The notes: generated by a model not told the origin, from the letters alone. Positions 44,595 to 54,168 are shown, counted from the first letter of the stretch. The stretch: DNA of 64,000 nucleotides from Carboxylicivirga litoralis (GCF_025499605.1 NZ_JAFMVC010000011.1:1-64000); one strand, 5' to 3'. Program-made: numbers and translations.

Positions 44595-44900
44595 ATGATG
44601 AAGATTAAAGATTTAGATACGGAGATGCTTGACCGGGCAGCAGGTATGCTTAAAGCTATTGCACATCCCATGCGCATCGCCATTCTTAGCCACTTAGAAG
44701 ATGGTAGTAAATTAACGGTTACTGAAATTCATAAATTGCTAAATATTGAGCAATCAACTACATCTCATCATTTAGGTATTCTAAAGGATAAAGGTGTTTT
44801 GGCAAGTGAGCGCCAGGGAAAAAATACATTTTACTATCTGAAACACAATAGTCTGAGAAATATAGTTGACTGTGTGAGTAAATGTACAATAGTAAAGTAA
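44595..44900 (+). CDS. ArsR-family winged-helix regulator
   Basis: A 101-residue ArsR/SmtB-type repressor. The HTH reads LTVTEIHKLLNIEQSTTSHHLGIL (as VTEIHKLLNIEQSTTSHHL near 36-54), with a beta wing at ERQGKNTFYYL. Two Cys near the C-terminus (DCVSKC) might bind metal, but the usual alpha-3 CxC site is not present, so the inducer is unknown. It lies 60 bases upstream of queD and may control it. Confidence 0.88.
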   Translation: MMKIKDLDTEMLDRAAGMLKAIAHPMRIAILSHLEDGSKLTVTEIHKLLNIEQSTTSHHLGILKDKGVLASERQGKNTFYYLKHNSLRNIVDCVSKCTIVK

Positions 44901-44960
44901 TCGAGTAAGAAGTTGAAGATATTAAGGCTGATTTATTCAGTCTTTTTTTATTTAGTGATG

Positions 44961-45410
44961 ATGGCAAAAATACGATTAACCAAGGAGTTTCGATTTGAAA
45001 TGGCACATGCCTTATGGAATTACGATGGTTTATGCAAAAACCTGCATGGACATTCGTACATATTGAATGTGACAGTGTTGGGAGAGCCAATTAATGATAT
45101 GAGCAATCCAAAACTAGGCATGGTCATGGATTTTGGTGATTTGAAAAAGATTGTAAACGAAGAGATAGTGGATAAGCTTGACCATGCTGTTGTACTTAGT
45201 AACAATGCGCCTTCGAAACAACTGTTGGCTTTACCTCAGATGGGAGAGCGTCATGAGATAGTTGACTATCAGCCGACTTGTGAAAATATGTTGGTTGATT
45301 TTGCTGAACGCATTAAAAAAAGGTTGCCTGAAAATATTCAATTATTCAGCTTAAAGCTCAACGAAACTGCCACCAGCTATGCTGAGTGGTTCGCAAGTGA
45401 TAATGAATAA
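44961..45410 (+). CDS. queD: 6-carboxy-5,6,7,8-tetrahydropterin synthase
   Basis: A 149-residue QueD/PTPS enzyme, converting dihydroneopterin triphosphate to carboxytetrahydropterin for queuosine. The best start is the ATG at 44961 (MAKIRLTKEF); the open frame back to 44913 adds 16 hydrophobic residues that look spurious. Zinc ligands are the His of MAHAL near 14 and HGHSY near 27-31. The catalytic Cys is in LCKNLHG, and the C-terminal LNETATSYAEW carries the substrate-binding Glu. The gene follows the ArsR regulator. Confidence 0.93.
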   Translation: MAKIRLTKEFRFEMAHALWNYDGLCKNLHGHSYILNVTVLGEPINDMSNPKLGMVMDFGDLKKIVNEEIVDKLDHAVVLSNNAPSKQLLALPQMGERHEIVDYQPTCENMLVDFAERIKKRLPENIQLFSLKLNETATSYAEWFASDNE

Positions 45411-45731
45411 AAGCTGATGGCTTCCAGTTGATAGCCAATAGCTTCTAGTAACGGATGACATTGTTATTTTTAATTTTAAAATAGCGATGTTATCCGTTTT
45501 TATTTTTAAGCAAGCTGCAAATAAGCCAGCGGCTTGTATTGTTAATTTTATTGCCCCCATCGCCTATCGGCACTTCCCCAGGGGAAGATTTGTATATTCT
45601 ACCATACTCCCCTTGGGGAGACACCCGAAGGGAGAGAGGGATTTATATTTTAAACTACAGCATTAGATTTGGCATGACACTAGTTGCTAGCAGCTATTTA
45701 TTTATCTTAGCAAAAAAAACACACAATAGCT
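45411..45731. other. Intergenic gap with short repeats
   Basis: No gene is seen. The stretch near 45413-45450 carries the TAGC/GCTA word repeats GATGGCTTCCAG, GATAGCCAATAGC found again near 42431 and 50948. The stretch near 45572-45641 has CCCCAGGGGAAG and CTCCCCTTGGGGAG, two small palindromes. Confidence 0.5.
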
Positions 45732-48509
45732 ATGGCAGAAGAAAGGAAGGATTTGTATTTGTTAGATGCTTATGCATTAATATTCAGAGCCTATTACGCA
45801 TTTATTCGTAACCCACGAATCAATTCCAAAGGGTTTAATACATCCGCCATTTTTGGATTTACCAATTCGCTTTTGGAGATTTTAACCAAAGAAAATCCTT
45901 CGCACATTGCTGTTGTTTTCGACCCGTCAGGGCCTAATTTTCGTCACGAAGAATTTCCCGAATACAAAGCTAATCGCGATGCCACACCTGAAGATATCAA
46001 GGCATCGGTGCCATATATCAAGCAATTGATTGAGGCCATGAATATTCCAGTCATCGTAAAAGACGGGTTTGAAGCCGATGATGTAATAGGCACCTTGTCT
46101 GCTAAAGCTTCCGAAGCTGGCTTTAAAACCTATATGGTGACGCCCGATAAAGATTATGCCCAGTTGGTGAAAGAGAATGTGTTTATGTATAAGCCTCGCA
46201 GCAAGGGAGGTGGTATCGACATCTGGGGCATTGACGAAGTAAAGGAAAAGTTTGAAATCGAAAATCCACTTCAAGTCATTGATATACTGGCTTTGTGGGG
46301 CGATGCAGCTGATAACATTCCGGGGTGCCCTGGTGTGGGCGAGAAACGCGCCAAAGACCTAATTAAGGCCTATGGCAGCATTCCGGGTATTTATGAGCAC
46401 ATCGACGAGCTAAAAGGCAAGCAGAAGGAGAATATGATAAATTTCCGCGAGCAGGTGGAATTATCGTATCGACTGGCAACGATTCGTCTGGATGTGCCGG
46501 TAGAGCTGGATGTGGAGTCCTTGAAAAAAGAAAAGCCTAACATGGAGGCCATCAATCAATTGTTTGATGAGCTGGAATTTAAGAATCTGATATCGCGCAT
46601 CAATGCCTTGTATGGAACAAAGCCTGTTCAGGGCGATTTATTTGGGATGGCAGCAGCACCCGTAGAAGAAGTGGTGGAAGAAACTTATACATCGCGCCAG
46701 ACCCTAAAAGATGTGGTACATCATTACTACCTGGTTGACAACGAACAAAAGCTAGCTTCTTTAAGAGCTGAGTTAAGTACTAAGAAGCAATTTTGTTTTG
46801 ATACGGAAACCACTTCGGTAAATGCGATGGAGGCTGAACTAGTTGGGATGTCATTCTCTTGGAAAGCCCATGAAGCTTATTATGTTCCTGTGATGCATAA
46901 TGGTTTGATAGATAATGCTATTGTTGATTCATTTAAAGCCGTGTTTGAGGATGAAAGAACAACAAAAATTGCTCAGAACCTGAAATACGACCTGCTGGTG
47001 CTGAAGAACTATGGCATCAATGTTAAAGGGCCGTATTTTGATACTATGGTGGCGCATCATCTGCTGTATCCGGGATTGAAGAATGGCATGGATTTTATGG
47101 CCGAGACCTATCTGAATTATACACCAATATCTTACGAAGCAATTGTTGGGCCTAAAGGCAAGAATCAAAAGAATATGCGCGATATTGCCCAGGAGAATAT
47201 TCTTGATTATGCCGCTGAGGATGCGGATATAACGTTTCAGTTGGCGGAGAAATTCAAAGAGGAGTTGAAGGGCAGTGATGTGGAGAAGTTGTTTCACGAC
47301 ATTGAAATGCCTTTAATTGCCGTATTGGCCAATATGGAGTTTGAAGGGGTGAAGCTTGATGACAAGGCTTTGAAAGACTTCGCGGAAAAACTACGTGTAC
47401 AAATCATCGAGCTGGAAAAAAAGATAGAAGAATTGGCAGGTATGCCTTTTAATATTTCCAGTCCGAAACAGGTGGGCGAAGTGTTGTTTGAGCATCTGAA
47501 AATAGATGCCAAAGCCAAGAAGACTAAGAGTGGACAATACAGCACTGGAGAAGAGATTCTGCAGAAACTTAAAGATAAACACGAGATTATTCCGGCTATT
47601 CTGGAATACCGTGGTTTAGTTAAACTTTTAAATACCTATGTGGAGGCTCTGCCAAAACTGATTAATGAAAAAACCGGTAAGATTCACACCAGCTATAGCC
47701 AGGCTACTGTGGTGACCGGACGATTAAGTTCCAATAACCCGAACCTGCAAAATATTCCGATTAGAGATGAGAATGGAAAAGAGATACGTAAAGCCTTTAC
47801 GGCATCGGATGATGAGCATGTGTTTTTATCGGCCGACTACTCACAGGTAGAGTTGCGATTGATGGCGCATTTTAGCAAAGACCAGCATTTGATCGAGGCG
47901 TTTAACCGGGGCGAGGATATTCACGCGGCTACAGCTGCCAAAATATTTAAAGTGCCCTTAGAAGAGGTGACCAGTGATATGAGACGCAAAGCCAAGACGG
48001 CCAACTTCGGTATTATCTATGGTATTTCGGCTTTTGGACTGGCCGAGCGCCTCACCATCCCACGCAAGGAAGCCAAAGAGATTATCGACGGTTATTTTGA
48101 GAGTTTCCCGGGTGTGAAGGAGTTTATGGATGGTAGCGTGGCCAAAGCCCGCGAAAACAACTATGTGGAAACACTGTATGGTCGCAAGCGTAACCTGAGT
48201 GATATTAACTCGCGCAATGGGGTGGTGCGTGGCATGGCCGAGCGTAATGCTATTAATGCGCCCATACAGGGTACTGCAGCCGATATTATCAAGCAGGCCA
48301 TGGTGAATATCCAAAAACGTTTTGAAAGCGAAAATATCGCTTCAAAAATGATATTGCAGGTGCACGATGAATTGAACTTCGATGTACTAAAGGTAGAAGA
48401 AGAGCAGGTGAAAGTCATTGTGAAAGAAGAAATGGAAAATGCCATTCAATTATCGGTACCGCTCGATGTAGATATGGGCGTTGGAGTTAATTGGCTAGAA
48501 GCGCATTAG
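45732..48509 (+). CDS. polA: DNA polymerase I
   Basis: A 925-residue repair and Okazaki-fragment polymerase. The 5'-3' exonuclease domain spans about 1-290 (LLDAYALIFRAYYAF, TPDKDYAQLV). The 3'-5' proofreading domain is about 325-520 with the active-site FDTETTSVNAM. The polymerase domain follows with ADYSQVELRLMAH (motif A), RRKAKTANFGIIYGIS (motif B) and LQVHDELNFDV (motif C). Full length and intact in all three activities. Confidence 0.97.
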   Translation: MAEERKDLYLLDAYALIFRAYYAFIRNPRINSKGFNTSAIFGFTNSLLEILTKENPSHIAVVFDPSGPNFRHEEFPEYKANRDATPEDIKASVPYIKQLIEAMNIPVIVKDGFEADDVIGTLSAKASEAGFKTYMVTPDKDYAQLVKENVFMYKPRSKGGGIDIWGIDEVKEKFEIENPLQVIDILALWGDAADNIPGCPGVGEKRAKDLIKAYGSIPGIYEHIDELKGKQKENMINFREQVELSYRLATIRLDVPVELDVESLKKEKPNMEAINQLFDELEFKNLISRINALYGTKPVQGDLFGMAAAPVEEVVEETYTSRQTLKDVVHHYYLVDNEQKLASLRAELSTKKQFCFDTETTSVNAMEAELVGMSFSWKAHEAYYVPVMHNGLIDNAIVDSFKAVFEDERTTKIAQNLKYDLLVLKNYGINVKGPYFDTMVAHHLLYPGLKNGMDFMAETYLNYTPISYEAIVGPKGKNQKNMRDIAQENILDYAAEDADITFQLAEKFKEELKGSDVEKLFHDIEMPLIAVLANMEFEGVKLDDKALKDFAEKLRVQIIELEKKIEELAGMPFNISSPKQVGEVLFEHLKIDAKAKKTKSGQYSTGEEILQKLKDKHEIIPAILEYRGLVKLLNTYVEALPKLINEKTGKIHTSYSQATVVTGRLSSNNPNLQNIPIRDENGKEIRKAFTASDDEHVFLSADYSQVELRLMAHFSKDQHLIEAFNRGEDIHAATAAKIFKVPLEEVTSDMRRKAKTANFGIIYGISAFGLAERLTIPRKEAKEIIDGYFESFPGVKEFMDGSVAKARENNYVETLYGRKRNLSDINSRNGVVRGMAERNAINAPIQGTAADIIKQAMVNIQKRFESENIASKMILQVHDELNFDVLKVEEEQVKVIVKEEMENAIQLSVPLDVDMGVGVNWLEAH

Positions 48510-48636
48510 GATGTTGAGATATGAGATGCTTGATAGTTCTGAGGTGCCCAGTTTCGGGTTCAGAGTTTTGTATTAACAGTTCCTCGATCATCAATTTTTC
48601 AATTCGACAGATAATAATCAATTATAAACCAAACCT

Positions 48637-48861
48637 ATGTGGATTAAAACAAAAGACAAAAAGACCTTAGTTGATGTTTCGAAAATTAAACTGGTGAAGT
48701 CCTTTGGAAAATATTATTTAACTGGGGCAATGGTAGCTCAAGGCAGTTTGGAGGCAGGAGAGGAGTTAGGTAAATACGAGTCGGAGGTTTTGGCCGAAAA
48801 CGAATTAAAAGCCATTGAGAACTGTATAAGGAATGGCGAGAATTTTTATGAAATGAAGTAG
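48637..48861 (+). CDS. Conserved small protein of unknown function
   Basis: A 74-residue soluble protein (MWIKTKDKKTLVDVSKIKLVK start; written in part). The layout, a short MW-initiated beta-rich start and a C-terminal helix with ENELKAIENCI, resembles a widespread family of small proteins of unknown role. No operon partner is close; the flanks 48510-48636 and 48862-49058 contain repeated AT-rich words but no gene. Confidence 0.62.
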   Translation: MWIKTKDKKTLVDVSKIKLVKSFGKYYLTGAMVAQGSLEAGEELGKYESEVLAENELKAIENCIRNGENFYEMK

Positions 48862-49058
48862 TGGATGTGAGGATTTGCGATGTTTGATTGATGATGTAAG
48901 ATAGTTCGAACCCACGATATTTTCATGGTAAGTTCGAAGAGCTTGCCGGTTTTTTGTTTCCCGATTTATCAGTTCCTCGATTTCTCAGTTCGACACTTTA
49001 TCATTTCTAAGCAAGCTAAAAAATTTCCTACCTTGCATCAATACCAAACCCTCAAGGC

Positions 49059-49637
49059 ATGAAAAACATCCTTATTATCAACGGAAATCCCAATAATAAA
49101 AGTCTATGCCACGCATTGGCCAAAGCCTATCAAAAAGGAGCCGAACAAGCAGGAGCTACTTGCTGCTTGATTAACCTTGCTGACCTGCAATTCTCACCCA
49201 TGCTGGGACATGGTTATCATCAGCGAACTGATCTGGAGCCTGATCTGGTGATGGCTCAACAAGCCATAAAAGATGCCGACCACCTGGTGTTTGTGTATCC
49301 CATTTGGTGGAGCACGCAACCTGCCTTGCTCAAAAGTTTTATCGATCGCGTTTTCTTACCTGGTTTTGCGTTTAGCTATCGCGACAACTCGCCCCTATGG
49401 GATTAACTACTAACAGGCAAAAGTGCACGCCTGATAGTAACCATGGACACACCAGGCTGGTACTACCGTTTTATTTTTAAGCAGCCGGGACACAATGCAA
49501 TGAAAAAAGGCATACTTAACTTCTGCGGTATTAAACCAATTAAAATTACGGCTTTTTCACCCGTTAAATCATCGAGGCGCGATACGCGTTTAAAATGGTT
49601 GGAAAAGGTGGAAAGGTTGGGGGAAAAGGATGTCTAA
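49059..49637 (+). pseudogene. NAD(P)H quinone oxidoreductase, nonsense-disrupted
   Basis: A flavodoxin-fold reductase of the NQO1/MdaB/KefF class, split by a TAA at 49404-49406. Both halves are in the same frame: the first ends RDNSPLWD, the second continues LLTGKSARLIVTMDTPGWYY. Typical enzymes read WDKLLTGKSA here, so AAA to TAA is the likely change. Motifs are otherwise good: NGNPNNKSLCHALAK, FVYPIWWSTQPALLK and GHNAMKKGILNFCG. A 115-residue truncated protein would lack the second half of the fold. A sequencing error is possible. Confidence 0.85.
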
Positions 49638-50259
49638 AAGTGGTTTCTTCGGTATTTGCTTTGTTACTATTATTTACTCTATTTTTAGTATCTGGTGTAA
49701 AGCTGTTTGTATCTATCACGATATTATCAATACCTATTGTGAATTTGTGTGCGCCAAGTATTCTCCTGAATATATCTTTCACGACACTGTCTGTATCTAG
49801 GACATGTATTTAAACACCTTTTACATCTCTGATTACGCCTAGATTGGTGCTAACTATATTAAGTATAATGCTAACAGCATCTATTATCATGCAGACTGTG
49901 GCTATTAATATGCTGATGGTACCTAATTCGTGTCTGTCAGTACCAATTAGTCTTCTGGAAGAGACTATGACCTAGCTGCGAAACGTTTTTAGTATTTGGT
50001 ATAGGTTTAGTAGTATATGAGCATGAAATTGGTATAAAGAGGTGGTATACTAGATTATAAATACATAATAAAATAATATTATGATATTAATTATTTTAAA
50101 TATTCATCAATGAAATTCAACTATTCATCTAATAAAATCCTTTGTTAATCCTATAATCACTCTTTGGTTTGATTTTGTAAGTGTTACGCTTTTTCGGTTT
50201 TGCAATTAATAAGTAGAGGGCATTGGTATGCTCTTTTTTAACTAATCTAAGTTTATACA
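49638..50259. other. Three-base-periodic, stop-rich tract
   Basis: No gene of family type is recognised. In 49640-49985 the + strand frame starting ATG 49630 uses pyrimidine at most third positions (runs such as ATC TAT CAC GAT ATT ATC) like coding DNA, but has TAG at 49798 and several further TAG/TAA codons. The opposite strand also reads open for long runs. 49990-50259 is plain AT-rich sequence. It may be a decayed gene or an expanded trinucleotide tract. Confidence 0.45.
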
Positions 50260-50334
50260 ATGACTGCAAAACAACGTAATCAACTGGCTATGTTTATGGC
50301 CGTAAAACATGTGTTTGAAACCTATTCAAACTAG

Positions 50335-50934
50335 ATGAACACCATCCCTGCATTCGAAACTATTATTAATGAGTTTTATGCCGCATTAACCGAAATTGAT
50401 GGGGTGTATCAAATTCAGCAAGGCAACACCACCGGTAGTACACAGCTTAAACAACAGGCGGAAAAAGAAATGATTGACGCCACCGTTAAGTTGGCGGCTG
50501 CCATGTATGTGTATGCTCAAATAGAGGGGAAACCCGACTTGCTGGTGGCTTGCAAAGTGTCGCCGTCGTTGCTGGGCGCCATGTCGGCTGAGAAATTGAA
50601 AATTACCTGTACCAATGTGTATACACAAGGTGCGCAATTGGGCGATGCATTGGTTGATTATGGACAATCGGTTGAAGATGTATCACAACTTAAAAACGAA
50701 ATAGACGAGTTTGCCACGGTTATTGCCGCTCCGCGTAATGCCATTGTTACCCGTGCCCAGGCACGCCAGGAGCTTGATGTATTGATGAAAGAAGCCAACG
50801 ACCTGCTGCGCAATAAAGCCGATAAGCTAATAGAACTGCTCAAAGCCAGTAAGCCTAAGGTGTATAATATCTACAAAGCGGCCCGCGTAATTGTCGACCT
50901 GCGCGCTGGCAGTAAGCTCGAAGAAGAAGAGTAG
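50335..50934 (+). CDS. Hypothetical protein, N-terminus cut by in-frame TAG
   Basis: A 199-residue helical protein as read from ATG 50335. An in-frame segment from ATG 50260 (MTAKQRNQLAMFMAVKHVFE) leads to it and is separated only by a TAG at 50332-50334, so the ancestral gene probably spanned 50260-50934. The N-terminus resembles, from memory, a Bacteroidota family whose members begin with such a segment followed by a Trp and IPAF. The central region (TGSTQLKQQAEKEMIDATVKLAAAM) is helical. Function unknown. The restart at 50335 could still make most of the protein. Confidence 0.62.
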   Translation: MNTIPAFETIINEFYAALTEIDGVYQIQQGNTTGSTQLKQQAEKEMIDATVKLAAAMYVYAQIEGKPDLLVACKVSPSLLGAMSAEKLKITCTNVYTQGAQLGDALVDYGQSVEDVSQLKNEIDEFATVIAAPRNAIVTRAQARQELDVLMKEANDLLRNKADKLIELLKASKPKVYNIYKAARVIVDLRAGSKLEEEE

Positions 50935-51181
50935 TGGAATAAACCTAATGGCTGTTGGCTTATAGCCAATGGCCAGTAAGGCAACAAGGATGGCTTTTCC
51001 CTTTGTACTTGAAAGCAAGAGGAAGTGCGCTGCCCAAGGTAGTGGGGTGGGGATGTAATAATTACATTATAGTAGCACCTACTGCCTTCTCTCTTCTGCC
51101 TACCCAGATAACTATCGGGGCCACTGTTTACAGACTAATTACTAACAACTAAAACCCATTTATTATTTTAAAACAAAATCT

Positions 51182-52642
51182 ATGAAACACACACAACTAA
51201 AGTACCTATGCCTTTTGATCTTAATTGGAGCAGTAATAGGCTGCGAACAAGAAGAACACCCAAATCATGTAAACGATGATGTGGAAGTCAATCGTTTTTT
51301 CGATTATCAAAATCTGAAGAGTGGAGCTTCAAATGAAAAAGTGGAGTTTACAAACCTATCAATTGATTCACTTAAGGCCTATAACGATAGGGTTAATTTT
51401 ATTCCTGAGTTTGTAGATGAACTTGGTTATAGTGACTGGGAGAATGCCCGGTATTTTACTATCGAAAACGAAAATGTGTTACAAGTACCTGTTTATAATG
51501 ATGCTGATACGCAAGTGCAGGCATTGATTATTTCGGCATTTAAAGACAATTACCTGCAGTGTTATGTTATAAGGCGCGGTCAATACGATGCATATGTTGA
51601 TTCGCTTAAACCCGATTTAACACTTGAAAAAGTGATTGACTTATTTATATTGGCCGATTTTAAGGTATTTGGTCAAAGTGACTATTTGCCAAATGGTAAT
51701 GTTAGGTTAGGTTCGGCAGAATCGGGAACACAATTAAAAGGAACGATTGCTGTGCAAAAATGTTATACCATTGAAGGTTATGTTGATGGCGAACTTGTTA
51801 GTACACGCTATGAGTGCGAAACCACATATGTACATGTTTGGGAAAATACAGATAGCGGAAGTGGCGGTGGAGGTAGTGATTACAGTGGATTTGATGGAGG
51901 TAGTGGTGGTGGAACAGGTGAAGGTAGTGACTCATCAAATTCGAATACTATAACAAAAGATCCTTGCGAAGGTATATATTACATTAATACCGGATTGCCT
52001 CAAACATATATTGACCGCTTAAAAGAGTTACGGCAAAATGCTAAATATGACACCGAGCATGCCACTATTTTTTATTCCGATGGCACTCGCGACGATAGAG
52101 AGGGCGCAGCTAATGGAGGCACTGTGGATATGCATTGGAGACGATACAGAACAGTAGATATGATGGTACACAACCATACTAAACGGGCGGCCAATGGCGG
52201 TGACCAACCGCTGACTGTCACTTGCTTTAGTGCTACTGATGTGGGACTGGTACACGATATGTTAACCGACGGTACCTCTACAATAACACCCGATTTTGTG
52301 TTTATGGTCATACACGATAAAGCCACTTACATATTGCAGATTGATGACAAGCAAACTTTTATAGACTCCAATTTTCACAATAGAGCAGATGAGTTAATGG
52401 AGCAACAAGAAATGAGAATGCAGAATGAAATAGAGGATTTTAATCCTAATGGATATATAGATATGGATCAAATATCACGAGAAGTTTTTACCGAATTATT
52501 TGGTCAATATGGTATAAGTTTATTATGTTCAAGTAATAATAACAATGTTGATTTTTCATCAGCGGATACCTGGTACCATATTACTCAGGAAAATCCACAT
52601 CCAAGTAATCGAAAAAATAAAGTAACACCTTGTAATAACTAA
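51182..52642 (+). CDS. Lipoprotein with JAB-like C-terminal domain
   Basis: A 486-residue predicted lipoprotein: signal with lipobox AVIGC (Cys near 21), a globular region about 25-215, a flexible Gly/Ser linker (GSGGGGSDYSGFDGGSGGG) near 222-245, and a C-terminal domain. That domain has VHNH near 318-321 and FSATD near 338-342, spaced like the HxH...FSxxD metal-binding motif of JAB/MPN-type proteins in Bacteroidota, which can be peptidases. It looks exported and lipid-anchored. The substrate is unknown. The 247-base region upstream holds only repeat words. Confidence 0.7.
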   Translation: MKHTQLKYLCLLILIGAVIGCEQEEHPNHVNDDVEVNRFFDYQNLKSGASNEKVEFTNLSIDSLKAYNDRVNFIPEFVDELGYSDWENARYFTIENENVLQVPVYNDADTQVQALIISAFKDNYLQCYVIRRGQYDAYVDSLKPDLTLEKVIDLFILADFKVFGQSDYLPNGNVRLGSAESGTQLKGTIAVQKCYTIEGYVDGELVSTRYECETTYVHVWENTDSGSGGGGSDYSGFDGGSGGGTGEGSDSSNSNTITKDPCEGIYYINTGLPQTYIDRLKELRQNAKYDTEHATIFYSDGTRDDREGAANGGTVDMHWRRYRTVDMMVHNHTKRAANGGDQPLTVTCFSATDVGLVHDMLTDGTSTITPDFVFMVIHDKATYILQIDDKQTFIDSNFHNRADELMEQQEMRMQNEIEDFNPNGYIDMDQISREVFTELFGQYGISLLCSSNNNNVDFSSADTWYHITQENPHPSNRKNKVTPCNN

Positions 52643-52653
52643 ACCCAAAATAT

Positions 52654-53343
52654 ATGAAAACGTTAATAATAATTGTATTTACCATAGGCATGGCATTAAA
52701 TGGCTTTGCGCAAAAGCCTAATCTTAATACTGATGCAACACCCATCACACCCATGCAGGAAAAAATGCTGTATACTAAATTTAATAACATAGGTACAATA
52801 GAAACCTATAATGGAAAGGAATATATAAAATATAAACCGGCTGCAAAGACGGCCTATCGTCAATTGGTTGGTCAATGGCAGGCACAGGAAATAAGTGATT
52901 TGGAATTGACTATACAATTTAAAGAACGGGATGATTATCGCAGCTATCGATATGGAGATAGATGTTTTGCTGAAAACATTACTCACCCAAGTTTTCAAAC
53001 TCGATTCCATATAAGAATAGGTGGTAGTAGCTATGACGATATTAATAACTTAAAAACTATATTTTTTCGGATTGGGCCTTCTGATTTTGCAGGAGGCGTT
53101 AATCAGATTTCTGTTAGTGGGTATTTGCATGTGGTTGATGCCAATACTATACGCATGGAGATAAAAGGGGTGCGTCATCCTTCTGGAGATAATGAGGAGA
53201 TAACTATACGTGCCGATTATACCTATGAAAAAACGCCCGATGAGTTATTGGCTCGTGTACCTAAGGTATTGCGTCGTAAAACCATAACATTTAAGCGCAA
53301 AGGGTCGGGTACTGGCGGTGTTGGTATTACACCTGATAATTAG
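52654..53343 (+). CDS. Secreted hypothetical protein, paralogue 1
   Basis: A 229-residue exported protein. Signal peptide MKTLIIIVFTIGMALNGFAQ with cleavage after FAQ; the mature part begins KPNLNTDATPITPMQEKML. It has 8-10 beta strands by pattern and a conserved centre (FRIGPSDFAGG, VSGYLHVVDANT). It is a close paralogue of the next gene; the last 84 bases are identical. The family was not recognised. It starts 12 bases after the lipoprotein stop and is probably co-transcribed. Confidence 0.7.
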   Translation: MKTLIIIVFTIGMALNGFAQKPNLNTDATPITPMQEKMLYTKFNNIGTIETYNGKEYIKYKPAAKTAYRQLVGQWQAQEISDLELTIQFKERDDYRSYRYGDRCFAENITHPSFQTRFHIRIGGSSYDDINNLKTIFFRIGPSDFAGGVNQISVSGYLHVVDANTIRMEIKGVRHPSGDNEEITIRADYTYEKTPDELLARVPKVLRRKTITFKRKGSGTGGVGITPDN

Positions 53344-53357
53344 TAAAATATAAAGTG

Positions 53358-53453
53358 GTTGTCCGAAAACGAAAAATGAACTCGGTCAATGAGATGAACC
53401 CCTTCAATTAGCTCAGGACGCAACTTGATGAACGAACTGTGTTTTTGGACAGC
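53358..53453. repeat. Short element with inverted ends (MITE-like)
   Basis: GTTGTCCGAAAAC at 53358-53370 and GTTTTTGGACAGC at 53441-53453 are inverted copies with 11 of 13 bases matching, and 96 bp separate the outer ends. It lies exactly between the tandem paralogues. No target duplication or transposase-like sequence is clear, so this is tentative. Confidence 0.4.
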
Positions 53454-53478
53454 TTCTTTGCTTATTACTGTTTGGTAT

Positions 53479-54168
53479 ATGAAAACGTTAATAATAATTG
53501 CATTTACCATTAGCTTAACAATAAATGGTTTAGCACAAAAAGATATTGAAATAAATCCTGATATTACCCCCATCACACCCATGCAGGAAAAAATGCTGTA
53601 TACAAAATATGGAAATCTAGGTATGATGGATACCTATAATGGAAAGGATTATTTGAAGGATAAACTTGAGGCAAAGATTGCCTATCGTCAATTGGTTGGA
53701 CAATGGCTGGCGCAAGAAGTAAATCTAAAGTTTGATATACAATACAAAGAAAGAATGGAATGGGGTTGTTCAGGTTATATTGATAGGTGTTTGGCTGAAA
53801 ACATTACCCACCCCGATTTTCAAACTAACTTTGATATATCTATAGGTGGCACAGGTTACGATGATATTAATAACTTAAATACGATATTTTTTCGCATTGG
53901 ACCTTCTGATTTTGCAGGAGGAGTTAACCAGATTTCTGTTAGTGGGTATTTGCATGTGGTTGATGCCAATACATTGCGTATGGAGATAAAGGGGGTTCAA
54001 CATCCTACGGGAGAAAACGAGGAGATAACTATACGTGCCGATTACACCTATGAAAAAGCGCCGGATGAGTTATTAGAACGTGTGCCTAAGGTATTGCGTC
54101 GTAAAACCATAACATTTAAGCGCAAAGGGTCGGGTACTGGCGGTGTTGGTATTACACCTGATAATTAG
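53479..54168 (+). CDS. Secreted hypothetical protein, paralogue 2
   Basis: 229 residues from ATG 53479; the frame open from 53425 runs through the MITE-like element. Signal MKTLIIIAFTISLTINGLAQ, mature start KDIEINPDITPITPMQEKM. Largely the same protein as paralogue 1 but divergent in the middle (residues about 65-105). The terminal stretch VPKVLRRKTITFKRKGSG is identical in DNA to paralogue 1, implying recent gene conversion. Function unknown. Confidence 0.7.
   Translation: MKTLIIIAFTISLTINGLAQKDIEINPDITPITPMQEKMLYTKYGNLGMMDTYNGKDYLKDKLEAKIAYRQLVGQWLAQEVNLKFDIQYKERMEWGCSGYIDRCLAENITHPDFQTNFDISIGGTGYDDINNLNTIFFRIGPSDFAGGVNQISVSGYLHVVDANTLRMEIKGVQHPTGENEEITIRADYTYEKAPDELLERVPKVLRRKTITFKRKGSGTGGVGITPDN

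Noticed and set aside
48900-48950. A possible tRNA because of GTTCGAACCC
   Set aside because: No acceptor stem, D-arm or anticodon arm can be built around it.
49630-50050. Stop-codon recoding (TAG/TAA read as Gln) in the three-base-periodic tract
   Set aside because: All neighbouring genes use TAA/TAG as normal stops, and the number of stops is near the chance level for this base composition; decay is simpler.
53425-53478. N-terminal extension of paralogue 2 from 53425
   Set aside because: The extra 18 residues lie in the inverted-end element and would hide the signal peptide that begins at 53479.
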